A stretch of DNA of 64,000 nt from Trebonia sp963811335 (GTDB taxonomy: Bacteria > Actinomycetota > Actinomycetes > Streptosporangiales > Streptosporangiaceae). The position numbers and the translations under genes are program-made. The notes under the pieces are model-generated. The model saw only the letters and a list, made by a program, of their open reading frames with translations, was not told the origin of the DNA and searched no databases. The stretch lies in the NCBI GenBank assembly GCA_963811335.1, contig CAWERB010000032.1, forward strand, positions 186,001 through 250,000, in the 5' to 3' direction. This document shows positions 34,822 through 43,849 of this stretch, one piece after another (position 1 is the first letter of the stretch; each line of letters starts with the position of its first letter).

Positions 34822-35500
34822 TCCGCCGGCCGGCCGGGGGAGCGCCGCGGCCGGGCCGGACGATGCCGTGCTCGTAGGCGTAGACGGCGACCTGCACCCG
34901 GTCGCGCAGGCCGAGCCGGGCAAGGATGCGGGCGATGTGGCTCTTGATGGTGGCCTCGCTGAGGTAGAGGCTAGCGGCGATCTCGGCGTTCGAAAGACCC
35001 TGGGCCACCAGTCGCACGACGTCCAGTTCCCGCTCGCTCAGGCTCCCCGCGCCGCCTGCGCCCGGGGCGCCGGGGGCGGGGCCATTGCAGTAGTCCTCGA
35101 TCAGCCGCCGGGTGATCGCCGGGGCGAGCAGGGTCTCGCCGGCGGCGACCGCGCGCACGGCGCCGGCCAGCTGGTCGCGGCTCGCGTCCTTGAGCAGGAA
35201 GCCGCTCGCGCCCGCCTTCAGCGCGTGGTAGACGTACTCGTCCAGGTTGAAGGTGGTCAGCATCAGGATGCGCGCCCGGGACCCGGCCTTGACGAGCCGG
35301 GTGGTCGCCTCGATGCCGTTCATCTTGGGCATCCGGACGTCCATCAAGATCACGTCGGGGTCAAGTAGTCGCGCCTGGTCAAGCGCCTGGCCGCCGTCGG
35401 CGGCCTCACCGGCGACGGCTAGGTCCGGCTCAGCTTCGAGCAGCATCCGCAGGCCCTCGCGGACCAGGTCCTGGTCATCAACGATCAGGACGCTGATCAC
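34811..35500 (-). CDS. response regulator, NarL/FixJ family
   Basis: 229-aa intact regulator. The receiver has IVDDQ, phospho-acceptor D54 (ILMDVRMPKMNG), a Thr in MLTTFNLDEYV and Lys in FLLKDAS. The LuxR HTH is LSERELDVVRLVAQGLSNAEIAASLYLSEATIKSHIARILARLGLRDRVQVAVYAYEHGI. It overlaps the upstream kinase gene by 4 bases. It is paralogous to the regulator at 12304 and may act on the palindrome at 36774-36791. Confidence 0.92.
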   Translation of the reverse strand: MISVLIVDDQDLVREGLRMLLEAEPDLAVAGEAADGGQALDQARLLDPDVILMDVRMPKMNGIEATTRLVKAGSRARILMLTTFNLDEYVYHALKAGASGFLLKDASRDQLAGAVRAVAAGETLLAPAITRRLIEDYCNGPAPGAPGAGGAGSLSERELDVVRLVAQGLSNAEIAASLYLSEATIKSHIARILARLGLRDRVQVAVYAYEHGIVRPGRGAPPAGRRTRH

Positions 35501-36717
35501 GGCAGTCCCGCGGGCCGGAGCCCGCCCTCGAGCGACAGCCGGGCCCGGACGGTGAACCCGCCGCCTGGCCGCGGCCCGGCAGCCAGCTCACCGCCGAACA
35601 CCGCGGCCCGCTCGCGCATCCCGGCCATTCCGTGCCCGCCAGCCGGGACCCTGCTACCGGGCTCGGCGATCCCGTCGTCGGTGACCTCGACCGTGACGGT
35701 GTCCGCCGCGCACCCGATCGTCACGTCGGCGCGGGCCGGGCCTGCGTGCTTGAGCACGTTAGTCAGCGCTTCCTGGACGATCCGGTACACCGACACGTCC
35801 ACGGCCGCGGGCAGCGCGCCGGGGTCGCCGTCGATGACCAGGTGCACCGGCAGCCCGGCCGCCCGGACGCTGGCGGCCAGCGCGTCCAGTTCGGCGATGC
35901 CTGGCTGCGGGTCGAGCCCGGCCTCCTCGTCCGGGTCGCGCAGCACGCCGAGCAGGCGGCGGGTCTCGGCCAGCGCCTGCCGTGCGCTGTTCTCGATCTT
36001 CTCCAGGGTCGCCTCGGCTGGCTTTCCCGACGCCCGGCCGCCGGCTGCCTGCAGCACGATCACGCTGAGGTGGTGGGCGACGATGTCGTGCAGTTCCCTG
36101 GCGATCCGTGTCCGCTCGGCCGCCGCGGCCTGCTCGGCCTGGCGCTGCAGCGCCGCGCTCCGCGCGGCGAGCGTGGCGGCCTGCCCGCGGGCGTGGACGA
36201 GGACGCCGGCCAGCCAGAACGCCACCAGCTGCAACAACGCCAATGTCACGCCGGGGCCGCCGCCGCCCCCCTTCCCCAGGACCAGCCCTAGGTTCCCCAA
36301 ATTACTGATCACGAAGATGACCGGGATGCTGAGCAACAGGCCAGCGACGGCACGGCGGAAGCTCGCGTGCGCTCCCAGCGAGTAGGCGGCGGCGAACAGC
36401 ATGAACGTGAACGCCAGACCCCGCAGCGAGTTGTGCGCGAGCAGGCAAAGCAGGGCCATGCCAGCCCAGATCGCCAGCCACATCAGCAGCGGCGCGCGGC
36501 GGCGCAGCACCAGGGCCGCGCCGACAAGCAGGGGCAGCAGCGCCAGCAGCCAAGAAGGCCCGACGATCGCCTCGCTGCCGATCAGACGGGGCGCGCCCCA
36601 GGCGGCGACGGCGATGAGCCCGGCCGCGGCGACGCCGATGCCGGCATCGGCGATCCCGATCCCGGCGTCGGTGATGATGCCCGCCTGTTCGCCCGCCGAG
36701 CGCCCAACTGACTGCAT
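35497..36717 (-). CDS. sensor histidine kinase, HisKA_3 type
   Basis: 406-aa kinase with five or six N-terminal membrane helices (residues about 30-175) and a poly-Gly loop (GKGGGGGPG). The HisKA_3 domain has H210 in RIARELHDIVAHHLSVIVLQA, and the HATPase domain has LTNVLKHAGP and TDDGIAEPG...GGHGMAGMRERAA. A short extracytoplasmic surface suggests intramembrane sensing. The start at 36717 is chosen because the residues before it are not hydrophobic or conserved; ATGs at 36753 and 36756 are possible. It is divergent from an ABC/permease operon that is probably its target. Confidence 0.88.
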   Translation of the reverse strand: MQSVGRSAGEQAGIITDAGIGIADAGIGVAAAGLIAVAAWGAPRLIGSEAIVGPSWLLALLPLLVGAALVLRRRAPLLMWLAIWAGMALLCLLAHNSLRGLAFTFMLFAAAYSLGAHASFRRAVAGLLLSIPVIFVISNLGNLGLVLGKGGGGGPGVTLALLQLVAFWLAGVLVHARGQAATLAARSAALQRQAEQAAAAERTRIARELHDIVAHHLSVIVLQAAGGRASGKPAEATLEKIENSARQALAETRRLLGVLRDPDEEAGLDPQPGIAELDALAASVRAAGLPVHLVIDGDPGALPAAVDVSVYRIVQEALTNVLKHAGPARADVTIGCAADTVTVEVTDDGIAEPGSRVPAGGHGMAGMRERAAVFGGELAAGPRPGGGFTVRARLSLEGGLRPAGLP

Positions 36718-36773
36718 GTAACCGACGGTATCCGCTGGCCAGTCCCTGTGCATCATCCGCGCGGCGACCTGGA

Positions 36774-36791
36774 TTCATCCTTGCGGATGAA
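36774..36791. promoter_or_regulatory. 18-bp palindrome, twin of the 9211 site
   Basis: TTCATCCTTGCGGATGAA is a 7-4-7 perfect inverted repeat with the same core CCTTGCGG as 9211-9228. It lies in the divergent gap between the kinase gene and the ABC operon, centred about 100 bp before the ATPase start, the same distance as the first copy. The paired occurrence supports a regulatory role. Confidence 0.6.
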
Positions 36792-36881
36792 CCGGTTCGC
36801 TCCCGTGGCCGCAGACAACCGAGTCGGGATCCAGGGACAGTAGGCGGCGGACACACCGGACTGACGCATGGGAGGAGACCA

Positions 36882-37610
36882 ATGAACGTCGTGGAGGCCA
36901 GCGGCCTCGGCAAGCGCTACGGCCGTACCTGGGCGCTGCGCGAGTGCACGCTGGAGATCCCCGCCGGGCGCGTGGCGGCCCTGGTCGGGCCGAACGGGGC
37001 CGGCAAAAGCACGCTGCTGAACCTGGCGGTTGGCCTGACCGTGCCGTCGGCGGGCGCGGTCACCGTGCTCGGCGGGCGCCGGGCGGGTTCGCCGGCCGCG
37101 CTTGACGGGATCGCGTTCGTGGCCCAGGACACGCCGCTGTACAAGACCCTGTCGGTCGCGGACATGATCTACGTGACCCGCGCCTTGAACCGGCGATTCG
37201 ACAAGTCGTACGCGTACGCCCGGCTGGAGGAGCTCGGTATCCCGCCGAAGCGAAGGGCGGGGAAGCTGTCGGGCGGGCAGCAGGCGCAGCTCGCGCTGAC
37301 CCTGGCGCTGGCCCGCCGGCCGCGGCTACTGATCCTGGATGAGCCGGTGGCGATGCTCGACCCGATCGCCAGGCACGACTTCATGGCCACCGTCCTGGCG
37401 GCGGCGTCCGCCTACGGGGTGTCGGTGCTGCTGTCCTCGCACGTGCTCACCGAGCTTGAGCGGGTCGCCAATTACCTCATCCTGCTGTCCAGGGGCGAGG
37501 TCCGGTTGACCGGGGCGGTCGACGACCTGCTAGCTAGCCACGGAAAAGCCAGTCTGGAGGAACTCGCCCTGACCTACCTGCGCGAGACTCCGGCGGAGGT
37601 GACGCGGTGA
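36882..37610 (+). CDS. ABC transporter ATP-binding protein
   Basis: 242-aa ATPase with Walker A GPNGAGKST (about residue 37), signature LSGGQQAQLALTLALARRP, Walker B LLILDEPVAMLDPIAR and switch VLLSSHVLTELER. It belongs to the short exporter type (YxiN/CcmA-like). The start follows GGGAGGAG. It is coupled by GTGA to two tandem permease genes. With the divergent kinase/regulator pair this resembles bacitracin- or lantibiotic-type resistance modules. Confidence 0.9.
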   Translation: MNVVEASGLGKRYGRTWALRECTLEIPAGRVAALVGPNGAGKSTLLNLAVGLTVPSAGAVTVLGGRRAGSPAALDGIAFVAQDTPLYKTLSVADMIYVTRALNRRFDKSYAYARLEELGIPPKRRAGKLSGGQQAQLALTLALARRPRLLILDEPVAMLDPIARHDFMATVLAAASAYGVSVLLSSHVLTELERVANYLILLSRGEVRLTGAVDDLLASHGKASLEELALTYLRETPAEVTR

Positions 37611-38674
37611 CCGCGCAAACGATACCGGCCCAGCCGGGCGCGGACCTGAGCCTGCGGCCGCTGCCGTGGCGGCGGATGGCCGGGGTCACCTGGCGGCAGC
37701 ACCGCTACGCGCTGGTTGGCGTCGTCGTGCTGCTCGGCGCCCTCGCCGTGTGGGTGTGGACGGCCGGCACGTCGCTGCACAACGCCTACGCCGCCGCGGT
37801 CGCCTGCCATCCAGTGAACTCGTCCGCCTGCGTGAACCTGGTCGTCAGTTTCAACGGCAGCGCCACCGACAAATTCATGGGGAGTAAAGGGGCCGGGGGC
37901 GTCCTGCTGCAAGTGATGCCCGCGCTGATCGGGGCGTTCGCTGGGGCGCCGGTGCTGGCCAGGGAGCTGGAGACCGGGACCTTCCGGTTCGCCTGGACCC
38001 AGGGCTTCGGCCGGTGGCGCTGGGCCCTCGCCAAGCTCGTGCTGCTCGGGGTCGTGCTGGCCGCCGCCACCGCCGCGTTCGGCGCCCTGGTGTCCTGGTA
38101 CTTCCAGCCGGAATCCGGCGCCAACAGCCAGATCCCCGGCCTATACGAAGCATCACCCTTCGGTAACCTGTTCAGCCTGCGCGAGGTCACGTTCCCCGCC
38201 TGGATCCTAGCTGCCTTCACGGTCGCGGCCCTGGCCGGGATGCTCATCCGCCGGGTCGTTCCGGCGATCGTCGCCACCCTGGCGGTGTACGCCGGGCTCG
38301 CCTTCGCGACCGCGGCGTTCCTCCGCCAGCACTACCTGACCCCGCTGGTCACCAGCAACATCAACATCAGCCTGCCTGGCGGGAGCACTGCGTGGACCAT
38401 CGGTCAGTGGACGACCAAGGGCGGCCGGTTCGCCTTCGCCGGCAATCCACCCGACAGCCTCGTCAACCAGCTCTGCTCCAACGTTCCACAGGACAAGATC
38501 GGGCCCCTCGGCTTCGCGCCGTGCATGGCTCAGCACGGCTACACGCAGTGGACCAGCTACCAGCCGGCCACCCGGTTCTGGCCGTTCCAGTGGATTGAGG
38601 GCGGCTGGCTGCTCGCCCTGTCGGTGGTGCTCGTCGCCGCCGCCATCTGGCTCGTCCGCCGCCGGGCCGCGTGA
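37607..38674 (+). CDS. ABC transporter permease (copy 1 of tandem pair)
   Basis: 355-aa membrane protein with six TM helices. A large extracytoplasmic loop after TM1 contains Cys residues (AVACHPVNSSACVNLV). FRFAWTQGFGRWRWALAKLVLLGVVLAAATAAFGALVSWYFQP and LAGMLIRRVVPAIVATLAVYAGLAFATAAFLRQHYLTPLV form the core. A second external domain (WTIGQWTTKGGRFAFAGNPPDSLVNQLC...) precedes the last TM. The GTG start overlaps the ATPase stop. It is closely related to the next gene along its whole length. Confidence 0.88.
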   Translation: MTAQTIPAQPGADLSLRPLPWRRMAGVTWRQHRYALVGVVVLLGALAVWVWTAGTSLHNAYAAAVACHPVNSSACVNLVVSFNGSATDKFMGSKGAGGVLLQVMPALIGAFAGAPVLARELETGTFRFAWTQGFGRWRWALAKLVLLGVVLAAATAAFGALVSWYFQPESGANSQIPGLYEASPFGNLFSLREVTFPAWILAAFTVAALAGMLIRRVVPAIVATLAVYAGLAFATAAFLRQHYLTPLVTSNINISLPGGSTAWTIGQWTTKGGRFAFAGNPPDSLVNQLCSNVPQDKIGPLGFAPCMAQHGYTQWTSYQPATRFWPFQWIEGGWLLALSVVLVAAAIWLVRRRAA

Positions 38675-38702
38675 TGCGCGCGACCAGGTCGGCGGTGACG
38701 CG

Positions 38703-39809
38703 ATGACCGCGCTGACCACGCCCGCCCGCCCGGACGACGACACCAGGCCGCGGCCGATACCGTGGCGGCGGATGACCGGGGTCACCTGGCGGCAGCACCG
38801 CTACGCCCTGGCCGCCGTGGCCGTGCTGCTTGGCGCCCTCGCCGGGTGGCTGTGGATCGCCGGCGCGTCGGTGCACCACGCCTACGCCGCCGTGACCGCC
38901 TGTCGCCCGGCCAGCGCGCCCGCCTGCCAAGACCTTGCCACCACGTTCAACGGCACGTGGAATGCCATGTCGATCCCGTCCGTCCTGCTGCAGCTGCTTC
39001 CCGCCCTGATCGGGGCGTTCGTCGGGGCGCCGGTGCTGGCCAGGGAGCTGGAGACCGGGACCTTCCGGTTCGCCTGGACGCAGAGCTTCGGCCGGTGGCG
39101 CTGGGCCCTCGCCAAGCTGGTGCCGCTCGCGGTCGTGCTGGCCGCCGCGACTTGCGCGTTCGGCGCCCTGGTGTCCTGGTGTTACCAGCCGTTTCTCGCC
39201 CCCGGCAATCAGGAACTGGGGATTTACGGAAACACACCGTTCGCGGTCGTGTTCAGCCTGCGCGAGGTCACGCTCCCCGCCTGGACGGTGGCCACCTTCG
39301 CGATCGGCGCCCTGGCCGGGATGCTCATCCGCCGGGTCGTCCCCGCGATCGTCGCCACCCTGGCCGTCTACGCGGGGCTCGCCGTCGCGGCCGCGGCCTT
39401 CCTGCGCGAGCACTACCTGACCCCGCTGGTCAGCAGCGACTCCAACGTGCCGGGCACCGCGTGGATCATCGGCCAGTGGTGGACCAAGAACGGCAGGTTC
39501 GCCTTCGCGGGCAATCCTCCCGACAGCCTCCTGAACCAGTGCTCTTTCCCGCAAGGGCCAGGGGGGAAGGGCGGCGGCGTCGGCTTCCCGCAAGGGCCAG
39601 GGGGGAAGGGCGGTGGCGTCGGCGGCCCTCCGTCCTCGGTGAACCCGTTCGCGCAGTGCCTGGCCCCGCACGGCTACGCGCAGTGGAACAGCTTCCAGCC
39701 GGCCAGCCGGTTCTGGCCGTTCCAGTGGATCGAAGGCGGCTGGCTGCTCGTGCTGTCCGTGCTGCTCATCGCCCTGACCATCTGGCTAGTCCACCGTCGC
39801 GCCGCCTGA
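38703..39809 (+). CDS. ABC transporter permease (copy 2 of tandem pair)
   Basis: 368-aa paralogue of the preceding gene: WRRMTGVTWRQHRYAL, APVLARELETGTFRFAWTQSFGRWRWALAKLV and SRFWPFQWIEGGWLL are nearly identical in both, showing a recent tandem duplication. It differs by a Gly/Lys-rich insertion from a 39-bp tandem repeat at 39546-39623 in the last external loop. With copy 1 it could form a heterodimeric permease served by the single ATPase. Confidence 0.88.
   Translation: MTALTTPARPDDDTRPRPIPWRRMTGVTWRQHRYALAAVAVLLGALAGWLWIAGASVHHAYAAVTACRPASAPACQDLATTFNGTWNAMSIPSVLLQLLPALIGAFVGAPVLARELETGTFRFAWTQSFGRWRWALAKLVPLAVVLAAATCAFGALVSWCYQPFLAPGNQELGIYGNTPFAVVFSLREVTLPAWTVATFAIGALAGMLIRRVVPAIVATLAVYAGLAVAAAAFLREHYLTPLVSSDSNVPGTAWIIGQWWTKNGRFAFAGNPPDSLLNQCSFPQGPGGKGGGVGFPQGPGGKGGGVGGPPSSVNPFAQCLAPHGYAQWNSFQPASRFWPFQWIEGGWLLVLSVLLIALTIWLVHRRAA
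39546..39623 (+). repeat. 39-bp tandem repeat, two units, in permease gene
   Basis: Units 39546-39584 and 39585-39623 differ at one base. Each encodes FPQGPGGKGGGVG, so the repeat lengthens an external loop without breaking the frame. Confidence 0.85.
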
Positions 39810-39854
39810 GGTGTCCCGCCGCCGGCCGCCGCGCCGCCTGAGGTATCCCGCCGC
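39798..39854. repeat. short direct repeat at the 3' end of the permease gene
   Basis: A 25-bp segment covering the last codons and stop (39798-39822) recurs at 39830-39854 with one mismatch, a 32-bp period. It resembles the 3'-end duplication at 26056-26148. Confidence 0.6.
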
Positions 39855-39893
39855 GTGGCCGCCGCGGGGTAACGCGAATCGCGGACCAGGCTC

Positions 39894-41470
39894 CTACGGG
39901 AGCCTGGTCAGCAGCCCGGACAGTTCGGCCGCCGCGCGGCGGACCTGGGGCAGCGTTGCCGTGCCGTAGCCGAGGATCAGGCCGCTCATCGTGGGCGGGC
40001 CCGCGAAGTAACGGTCGAGCGGGTAGACGCCCACGCCGCGTTCGGCGGCCGCCTTCGACCAGGTGCTCCGTCGGGTAGGCGGCCGGCAACTCAAGTACCA
40101 CGTGCATCCCGGCGGTGTCGCCGAGCAGCCGGAACGGCACCCGGTCCGCACCGCGGCCGGTGGCGTCGTCGGTGGGCCCGTCGCCGTGGGTCAGCCCGTC
40201 GACGAGGACGGCGCGGCGGCGGGCGTACTCCAGGCGCATCTTGCGGACGTGGCGCTCCAGGTCACCCGAGCGCAGCAGGGCGAGCACGGCGTGCTGCACC
40301 GGCTCGGGGATGCGGACGCCGAGGCGCGGCCGCAGCGCGGCGAGCTCGTCGACCAGCGCGGGCGGCGCGACGAGCCAGCCGGCGCCGAAGGCGGTCGACA
40401 GGACCTTTGACGCGGTGCCGAGGTAGACGATGACCTCGGGGTCCATGCTGTGCAGCGCGGGCAGCGGGCCGACGTCGTAGCGGAACTCGCTGTCGTAGTC
40501 GTCCTCGACGACGACCGCCCCTGCGGCCCTTGCCCAGGTGATCAGGGCCTGCCTGCGGTTTACCGGGAGGCGGCCGCCGAGCGGGTACTGGTGGGCAGGC
40601 GTGGTGTAGAGCAGCCGCAGGTCCCCGGGCAGCTCACCGGGCAGGATGCCGTACGCGTCCACCCGGCAGGGCACCACCCGGCCGCCTGCCCGGCGCAGCA
40701 CCTCGCGGCCGGTGGGGTAGCCGGGCTCCTCAACGCCCACCTTGTCGCCCGCCGCGAGCAGCGCGTCCGCGAGCAGCGTAAGGCCGCTTGACACCCCCTG
40801 GGTGACCAGGACCTGCTCGGGCGTGACGGTGAGGCCCCGGGACCTGCGCAGGTAGGCGGCGATCTCCTCGCGCAGCTCGGGCCGCCCGTGCGGGTCCGGC
40901 CAGCGGGACGGCAGGTGCGCGCCGGCCTGCCGCCAGGCCCGCCGCCACATCGCGGGCTCGATCCCGTCCGCCCATGAGACCCCCGGCTGCAGGTCGATGA
41001 GCCCGGGGTATCGGGCGTGGATCGCCGTCCACCAGTCCGACCCATCGGTGCCGACGGGCGCCGCGGCCCGGCCCGGCGGGGGAAACGGCGCGTCCGGATG
41101 GAACCCGTGGAACATGCCTACGTTCGGGATCACCGGCGACGGAGGGCGGCCCGGACCCGCGGCTGCGCTCCCGGCCAGGCCCTGGGGCCGGCGCGCTGAC
41201 GGAGGGCGGGGTGACGTCGGCCACGTACGTGCCGGAGCCGTGGCGCCCCTCCAGCCAGCCTTCCGCGAAGAGCCTGGCGTATGCGTTGGTGACCACGGTC
41301 CGGCTGACGCCGAGGGTGGCCGCGAGGTCGCGGCTCGACGGCAGCCGGTCGCCCGCGCGCAGCACGCCGCCGGTGACGGCGGCCTCGAGCTGGCCGGAAA
41401 TCTGGGCGGCGAGCGGCGCCCCGCCCGCCCGGTCCACCACGACCGGCAGGCCAGTGGGCAAGGTGGTCAT
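39894..41470 (-). CDS. MocR/PdxR-type GntR regulator with aminotransferase domain (two frameshifts)
   Basis: The N-terminal GntR winged helix (PLAAQISGQLEAAVTGGVLRAGDRLPSSRDLAATLGVSRTVVTNAYARLFAEGWLEGRHGSGTYV) is joined to a fold-type I aminotransferase-like domain. That domain has PHGRPELREEIAAYLRRSRGL, VTQGVSSGLTLLADALL, EEPGYPTGREVL, VVEDDYDSEFRYD and YLGTASKVLSTAFGAGWLVAP (PLP Lys in the SK motif). The frame changes near 41135-41150 in the linker and again near 40060, after which AAERGVGVYPLDRYFAGPP... completes the C-terminus at 39894. Such proteins sense PLP or amino compounds and usually control a divergent gene, here the flavoprotein at 41531. Confidence 0.82.
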
Positions 41471-41487
41471 CGAAACTTCTCCATGAT

Positions 41488-41502
41488 TGGCTATTTGCGC
41501 CA
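41488..41502. promoter_or_regulatory. candidate MocR operator
   Basis: TGGC-N7-GCCA (41488-41502) is a symmetric site in the 60-bp gap between the divergent MocR-type regulator and the flavoprotein gene. It is the only inverted repeat I see there. Confidence 0.4.
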
Positions 41503-41530
41503 GTCCACTTGCGGCCTAGGCTACGGGATC

Positions 41531-42190
41531 ATGAGCACTGAGACCATCGCCTTTGTCCAGCACGCCCCGTACCACCCTGCGCAGGCACCACGAGCGCGGC
41601 GCGACCGACCGTACCGCACTCTACGAGGTCCTCGACGCGGGCCTGATCTGCCACTTCGGCGTGGTCGCCGACGGCGACCCGGTTGTGCTGCCCACCGCGT
41701 ACGGGCGCGAGGGCGACACGCTGTACCTGCACGGGTCCTCGGCCAACGGGGCGTTCTGGGCGGCGGACGGGCAGCGGGTCTGCGTGACCGTGACGCACGT
41801 GGACGGTCTCGTCGCCGCTCGGTCGGTGTTCAGCCACTCGGTGAACTACCGCAGCGCGGTCATCTTCGGTACCGCGACCATCGTCGAGGACGAGGACGAG
41901 CGCTGGCAGGCACTGCGGCTCATCACCGACCACCTCATCCCCGGCCGCTGGGCGGCTGCCCGGCAGCCCACGAGGAAGGAGATGGCGGCCACGGCGGTGC
42001 TGTCGCTCCCGCTCGCCGAGGCATCGGTCAAGGTCCGCACGGGCATGCCGGCGGACGAGCCCGAGGACTGCGACCTTGACGTCTGGGCCGGCGTGCTCCC
42101 GATCTCCGTTACCTTCGGCCAGCCGGTACCGGACCCCAGTTGCGCGAGGAAATCCCGCTCCCCGCCCACATCCGCAACCGCGTCAGCTAG
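41531..42190 (+). CDS. pyridoxamine 5'-phosphate oxidase-family FMN flavoprotein (two frameshifts)
   Basis: About 219-aa split-barrel flavoprotein. It has RTTLRRHHERGATDRTALYEVLDAGLICHFGVVADGDPVVLPTAYGREGDTLYLHGSSANG, VCVTVTHVDGLVAARSVFSHSVNYRSAVIFGTA, ERWQALRLITDHLIPGRW and ASVKVRTGMPADEPEDCDLDVWAGVLPI. The start ATG at 41531 (MSTETIA) connects to the body if one T of the run at about 41551 is removed. The C-terminus (QLREEIPLPAHIRNRVS, stop 42190) is reached after a shift near 42133. It is a usual target of the divergent MocR-type regulator. The enzymatic substrate is unknown. Confidence 0.78.
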
Positions 42191-42251
42191 CGCGACCGCG
42201 TGCTACGCGTGCCCTTCCCGGCCTACGCCCGGGCAACGGCTCGCGAGCCCG

Positions 42252-42295
42252 GATGGTTGTGGCAACGGGCCGGCCATAGGGGGACTCGCCAATAC
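42252..42295. repeat. REP-like repeat, copy 1 (in the 42191-42525 gap)
   Basis: 23 bases (42252-42274) are identical to the reverse complement of 44302-44324. Similarity continues through a G run and a caat/acccc tail, about 44 bp in all. The remaining gap 42191-42525, between convergent genes, has no credible gene. Confidence 0.7.
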
Positions 42296-42525
42296 CCCAA
42301 CCCGCCGCCTCACGATCGAGGCAAGCTACGCCCTCTGAAACCAGACATGCCGTGTCCGGGACGGCAGCAACCGGCTCGGACACGATGTTATGGAGCCGCG
42401 TGCCGCCGGCCTGCCCGCAGGCTGACCGGCGGCACCCGCATGTCAGCTGGAGCGTGAACCGCCTGGCCGTTCCCGGCAAGGGGCACCCTTACCGAGCCAG
42501 GGCGCCGGCATGCCCAACGGGATGG

Positions 42526-43677
42526 CTAGCTCCGGACGGCGATCAGGCTGAGGCGGGGGAGCGAGACCCCGAGGCCCTCGACGTGCCCGGTGCGGGCATC
42601 GACCGCGGCCAGCTTGCCCTGCGCGGTCACGACGAACAGCCACCGGCTGTCGGGTGACCAGGCAAGCACCTGGTCGGCCGGCGTTTCCGGATAAAGGGAA
42701 ACCGGGATTTGCTGATCGGATCCGGACACCAGGTTGAGCAGCTGAAGGGTTACCCGGTCGCCGCTGGCCGCCGGGTACGCCGCGGCCGAGCCGTCGGGGG
42801 CGATGACGCCAGGCGTCCCGCCCGGGAGCTCGGCCGATGAGCCGGGCAGCGTGTGCTGTGCCCCGGTCGCCGGGTCCACCGTGGCATTCGAGCAACGATG
42901 GCCAGCGTGGCAGTCAACGACCAGCCACCGGGTGGGGCCGACCGCGGCCAGCATTCCGGCGATCGGCTGGAAGCCGCCGGGCCGTACGTCGTACAACGTG
43001 GCACTCGTTTCGGGGTAAACGCCGACCAGCACACCGCCCCGGCCGTCCGGGTTCGCCTGCGAATAGCCGCCCGGCGGCAGGCGCAGGGACACCCCGGTCT
43101 CGGTGCCGTCCATCCGGACCAGCGGCATCGACGTGGCCTGGAATGTGGCTTGCACCCATGCTGTCCCTGGCTGCGGTCCCGGGATCACAATTCCGCCTTT
43201 GCCAAGCGCACCAGAAAGGGGGCGGGCGGGCCGGCCGTCGGGCACCAGGTAACCGGGCACGAAATCCAGGTGGCTGATGATGGCCTCGTGCGGGCCAACG
43301 ACAAGCGAGACAGGTCCACTGCTCGGCACCGGGATGGGCGTCTTCACCGGGACGGCCGTCTGCGTGATCCGGCCCGAGGCGAACTGAATCCGCACTACCC
43401 GGTCATCGCCATAGCCGAACAGCTCCCAGCTGGCCCGCACGCCAAGCAGACGGGGGCCTGCCTCGCTCGTGCTCACCGCGCCCGTGCTCGCCGGCCGAGC
43501 CCGCGGCGGGTTGTTCCCGTGCCCGATGATCAGCGTCGCGGCCGCCGCGGCCAGCACGGCCCCGCAGGCAATCAGCAGCATGCCCGGCCGCCAGCGGCCA
43601 ACCGGGCGCCGCGGCCCGAAGCTGACCTGATCGCCCTCGTCCAGCGCCCGGCGGCGGGAGCTGTCATCACTGCGCAC
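42526..43677 (-). CDS. membrane-anchored beta-propeller-like protein
   Basis: 383-aa protein of unknown function. A short cytoplasmic N-terminus (SRRRALDEGDQVSFGPRRPVGRW) precedes one TM helix (MLLIACGAVLAAAAATLIIG, residues 33-52). The external domain is made of repeating beta-rich units such as FGYGDDRVVRIQFASG, GTAWVQATF, TRWLVVDCHAGHRCSNATVDPATG and AWSPDSRWLFVVTAQGKLAAVDARTG, the last a TolB/WD-like blade. The GTG start overlaps a small upstream reading frame by 11 bases. No partner in the region indicates its role. Confidence 0.7.
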   Translation of the reverse strand: MRSDDSSRRRALDEGDQVSFGPRRPVGRWRPGMLLIACGAVLAAAAATLIIGHGNNPPRARPASTGAVSTSEAGPRLLGVRASWELFGYGDDRVVRIQFASGRITQTAVPVKTPIPVPSSGPVSLVVGPHEAIISHLDFVPGYLVPDGRPARPLSGALGKGGIVIPGPQPGTAWVQATFQATSMPLVRMDGTETGVSLRLPPGGYSQANPDGRGGVLVGVYPETSATLYDVRPGGFQPIAGMLAAVGPTRWLVVDCHAGHRCSNATVDPATGAQHTLPGSSAELPGGTPGVIAPDGSAAAYPAASGDRVTLQLLNLVSGSDQQIPVSLYPETPADQVLAWSPDSRWLFVVTAQGKLAAVDARTGHVEGLGVSLPRLSLIAVRS

Positions 43678-43849
43678 AATTCATCATCCACCGCCGCCCG
43701 CTCCGCCGAAACCACCCGATCCGGTCTTCCTCGCCCGGCGGAGCGCGGACGTCGGGCGATGGTTGCGGCGTCAGCCCGGGAATCTCGTTACCCGTGTCGC
43801 CGGGCACGACAACGGGCGCCGGCAACAGCCCTGGCCGCACAAATGTCAT
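43667..43849 (-). CDS. small hypothetical protein (weak)
   Basis: A possible 60-aa reading frame (MTFVRPGLLPAPVVV ... GWFRRSGRRWMMNCAQ) directly upstream of and overlapping the propeller gene by 11 bases, which would allow coupled translation. There is no recognisable domain and no clear ribosome-binding site. Two direct copies of GCAAAAGT at 43880-43887 and 43897-43904 lie just upstream and may belong to the promoter. It may be only leader sequence. Confidence 0.3.
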   Translation of the reverse strand: MTFVRPGLLPAPVVVPGDTGNEIPGLTPQPSPDVRAPPGEEDRIGWFRRSGRRWMMNCAQ

